Shown here in pieces: positions 5,033 to 6,082 of a DNA stretch of 6,082 nt. Location of the stretch: assembly GCA_044870185.1 (NCBI GenBank), contig JBIOYL010000144.1, positions 1 through 6,082 of the forward strand. Direction: 5' to 3'. Positions within the stretch are counted from its first letter, which is position 1. Each line of letters starts with the position of its first letter. A program made the position numbers and the translations under genes. A model generated the notes under the pieces. The model did not search any database. It had not been told where the DNA came from and was given only the letters and a program-made list of their open reading frames with translations. The DNA is from JBIOYL01 sp044870185. Lineage in GTDB: Bacteria > Actinomycetota > CALGFH01.

Positions 5033-6064
5033 TCAGCCTCCCACCGCCCGCAGCCGCTCGGCGGCGTCGTAGAACGCCGGGTCGGCCCGAACCACCCGGG
5101 CGAAGGCCCGGCGGGCGCCGGCCAGGTCCCCGGCCTGCTCGGCGAGGCTACCCTCGGCATAGGCCAGGCGCAGGTGGTGGTCTGCCAGCTCGGCCGGCCA
5201 GCGCGCATGGCGGCGGATCAACGCCGCCCCAGCTGCGGCCTGACCGAGATCGCCGTAGGCGGAAGCGGCCACCAGCAGCAGCTCGGCGGCGGCGTCGGGC
5301 TCCATGTGTGACCGGTCGGTGGCCTCGAACAGCTCGATGGCCCGCTCAGGCCGCCCGAGGGCCCGTTCGATGTCGGCGAGCATCGGGGTGAGCTCCAGCC
5401 GGCCGGAGATGCGCTGCGCCGCGGCCAGCTCGGTCCGGGCGGCCCGGAACCGCCCGCTGCGGTACAGCCCGATGCCGAGCACCTCGCGGGCGCTGGCCGA
5501 GCGGGGCGCGGCACGCTTGGCCGCCTGGGCGGCGGCGACCGCCGCCTCCGGCGCGTCCTCGGACAGCGCGACCACCGCCTCGGCCAGCGCCCGAGCGGCC
5601 GCCCCGAACGCGGTGGGGCGGGCCGTCTCCCGCACCTCGTCCAGCACCTCCGGAGCCAGCACGTCGGTCACCTTGGTGTCGCCGAGCAGGCCGTCGCCGC
5701 CGCGCCCCTCCGCTTCCCCCGCGGCCCGAGACCGAATGACGCCGGCGGCGGCTCGCGTCCCCCTCGGCCGGGCTGGCCGGCCGGTGTCTCGCGTCCCCCC
5801 CGGCCGGGCTGGCCGGCCGATGTCTCGCGTCCCCCCCCGGCGGTTGTCCCCTTGCTGGCGAGTCCCCTGCTTGCGAGTCTCCTGCTGGGGGCCTCCCCAT
5901 CGGCTATCCCCCTGCCGGCGAGTCCCCTGCTGGCGAGTCCCCGGCTGGCGACCCTCCTCCTGCCGGCGACCCTCCTCCTCCTGCCGGCGACCTCCCCGAG
6001 CGTCGGTGCGAGCGACCCGCCCCCGCGTCTGGGGCGCGGGCGCCGCTCGGCGCCGGCCGGTCAC
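5033..6064 (-). CDS. TPR protein with basic repeat-rich N-terminus (Rv1691-like), start uncertain
   Basis: 343 residues from GTG 6064, with no enzyme motif. Residues 1-125 are Arg/Gly/Gln/Glu-rich, highly basic and made of tandem repeats, so very likely disordered. From 130 (TKVTDVLAPEVLDEV) a helical domain runs to the end: Ala-rich helices at 152-185, then TPR-like pairs at 190-220 (EVLGIGLYRSGRFRAARTEL), 224-247 (TPMLADIERALGRPERAIEL), 258-285, and 296-335 (AYAEGSLAEQAGDLAGARRA, ending VRADPAFYD). Actinobacteria often carry such a protein, with an Arg/Gly-rich head and the phrase MLADIERALGRPERA or close to it, between tyrS and the HAD-IIA phosphatase gene, as with Rv1691 beside Rv1692. 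The function is unknown; a scaffold role and nucleic-acid contact by the basic head are inferences. GTG 6064 has an AGGG only four bases upstream, and the frame stays open to the right edge (E-R-T-Q-G-E), so the true start may lie outside the window. Confidence 0.82.
   Translation of the reverse strand: MTGRRRAAPAPQTRGRVARTDARGGRRQEEEGRRQEEGRQPGTRQQGTRRQGDSRWGGPQQETRKQGTRQQGDNRRGGTRDIGRPARPGGTRDTGRPARPRGTRAAAGVIRSRAAGEAEGRGGDGLLGDTKVTDVLAPEVLDEVRETARPTAFGAAARALAEAVVALSEDAPEAAVAAAQAAKRAAPRSASAREVLGIGLYRSGRFRAARTELAAAQRISGRLELTPMLADIERALGRPERAIELFEATDRSHMEPDAAAELLLVAASAYGDLGQAAAGAALIRRHARWPAELADHHLRLAYAEGSLAEQAGDLAGARRAFARVVRADPAFYDAAERLRAVGG
5765..5836 (-). repeat. 36-bp in-frame tandem repeat, two copies
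   Basis: Units 5765-5800 and 5801-5836 differ at one base (g5784 versus a5820). They lie in the TPR gene and encode 12-residue units of the type G-T-R-D-(I/T)-G-R-P-A-R-P. A partial further copy (the TCGCGTCCCC part) lies at about 5753-5764. The near-identity suggests a recent duplication. Confidence 0.85.
5831..5950 (-). repeat. 60-bp repeat, two copies, each of four 15-bp pentapeptide units
   Basis: Halves 5891-5950 and 5831-5890 match at 48 of 60 positions by my count. They encode residues 39-58 and 59-78 of the TPR protein. Each half is four pentapeptides ending Gly-Thr or Glu-Thr, Gly-Thr, Gly-Asp, Gly-Gly (for example RQPGT, RQQGT, RRQGD, SRWGG, then PQQET, RKQGT, RQQGD, NRRGG). An older 15-bp unit was apparently amplified and then doubled. 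Confidence 0.8.
5951..5989 (-). repeat. 18/21-bp repeat encoding G-R-R-Q-E(2-3)
   Basis: Two units, 5951-5968 and 5969-5989, differ by one GAG codon, giving GRRQEE and GRRQEEE (residues 26-37 region). The one-codon length difference looks like replication slippage. This is the third repeat family in the head of the TPR protein. Confidence 0.7.
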
Positions 6065-6082
6065 CTCGCCCTGGGTCCGTTC

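Noticed and set aside
5765..5989. CRISPR-like array
   Set aside because: Units are directly adjacent, in frame with a coding sequence and lack unique spacers.

Overview
The window is very GC-rich DNA with strongly G/C-biased third codon positions, weak or missing Shine-Dalgarno sites, a GTG start, and hairpin terminators without T-tracts. This fits a high-GC actinobacterium (Actinomycetota). No gene here identifies the genus. I see no tRNA, rRNA, CRISPR array, transposase or phage gene.

Layout, left to right. (1) 1-936, minus: a HAD-IIA sugar/polyol phosphatase, running off the left edge just where a C-terminal GNAT-like domain may begin. (2) 929-1426, minus: a small TPR protein directly upstream of the phosphatase, overlapping its start by 8 bases. 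(3) 1430-2734, plus: a DUF1015-family protein, divergent from the TPR gene. (4) 2942-4954, plus: one long secreted-protein gene of 670 codons, cut by a single in-frame amber codon at 3809-3811 into a 289-residue signal-peptide half and a 380-codon C-terminal half. (5) 4960-5032: two GC-rich hairpins between convergent genes, a probable two-way terminator. (6) 5033-6064, minus: a second TPR protein with a basic, repeat-built, probably disordered N-terminus. Its frame is open to the right edge.

The two TPR proteins plus the HAD-IIA phosphatase recall the actinobacterial tyrS-TPR-HAD-tlyA neighbourhood (Rv1691-Rv1692 in M. tuberculosis). Here the plus-strand DUF1015 and secreted-protein genes sit between the distal TPR gene and the TPR-HAD pair. 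The phosphatase probably acts on a small phosphorylated polyol or sugar in the cytoplasm. The secreted protein acts outside the membrane. No sequence evidence joins the genes into one pathway.

The points most worth checking are the amber codon inside the otherwise intact secreted-protein gene, the three families of in-frame tandem repeats in the right-hand TPR gene, and the start of the left-hand TPR gene, where a perfect AGGAGG precedes an ATC codon. I do not see a clear new multi-gene system.
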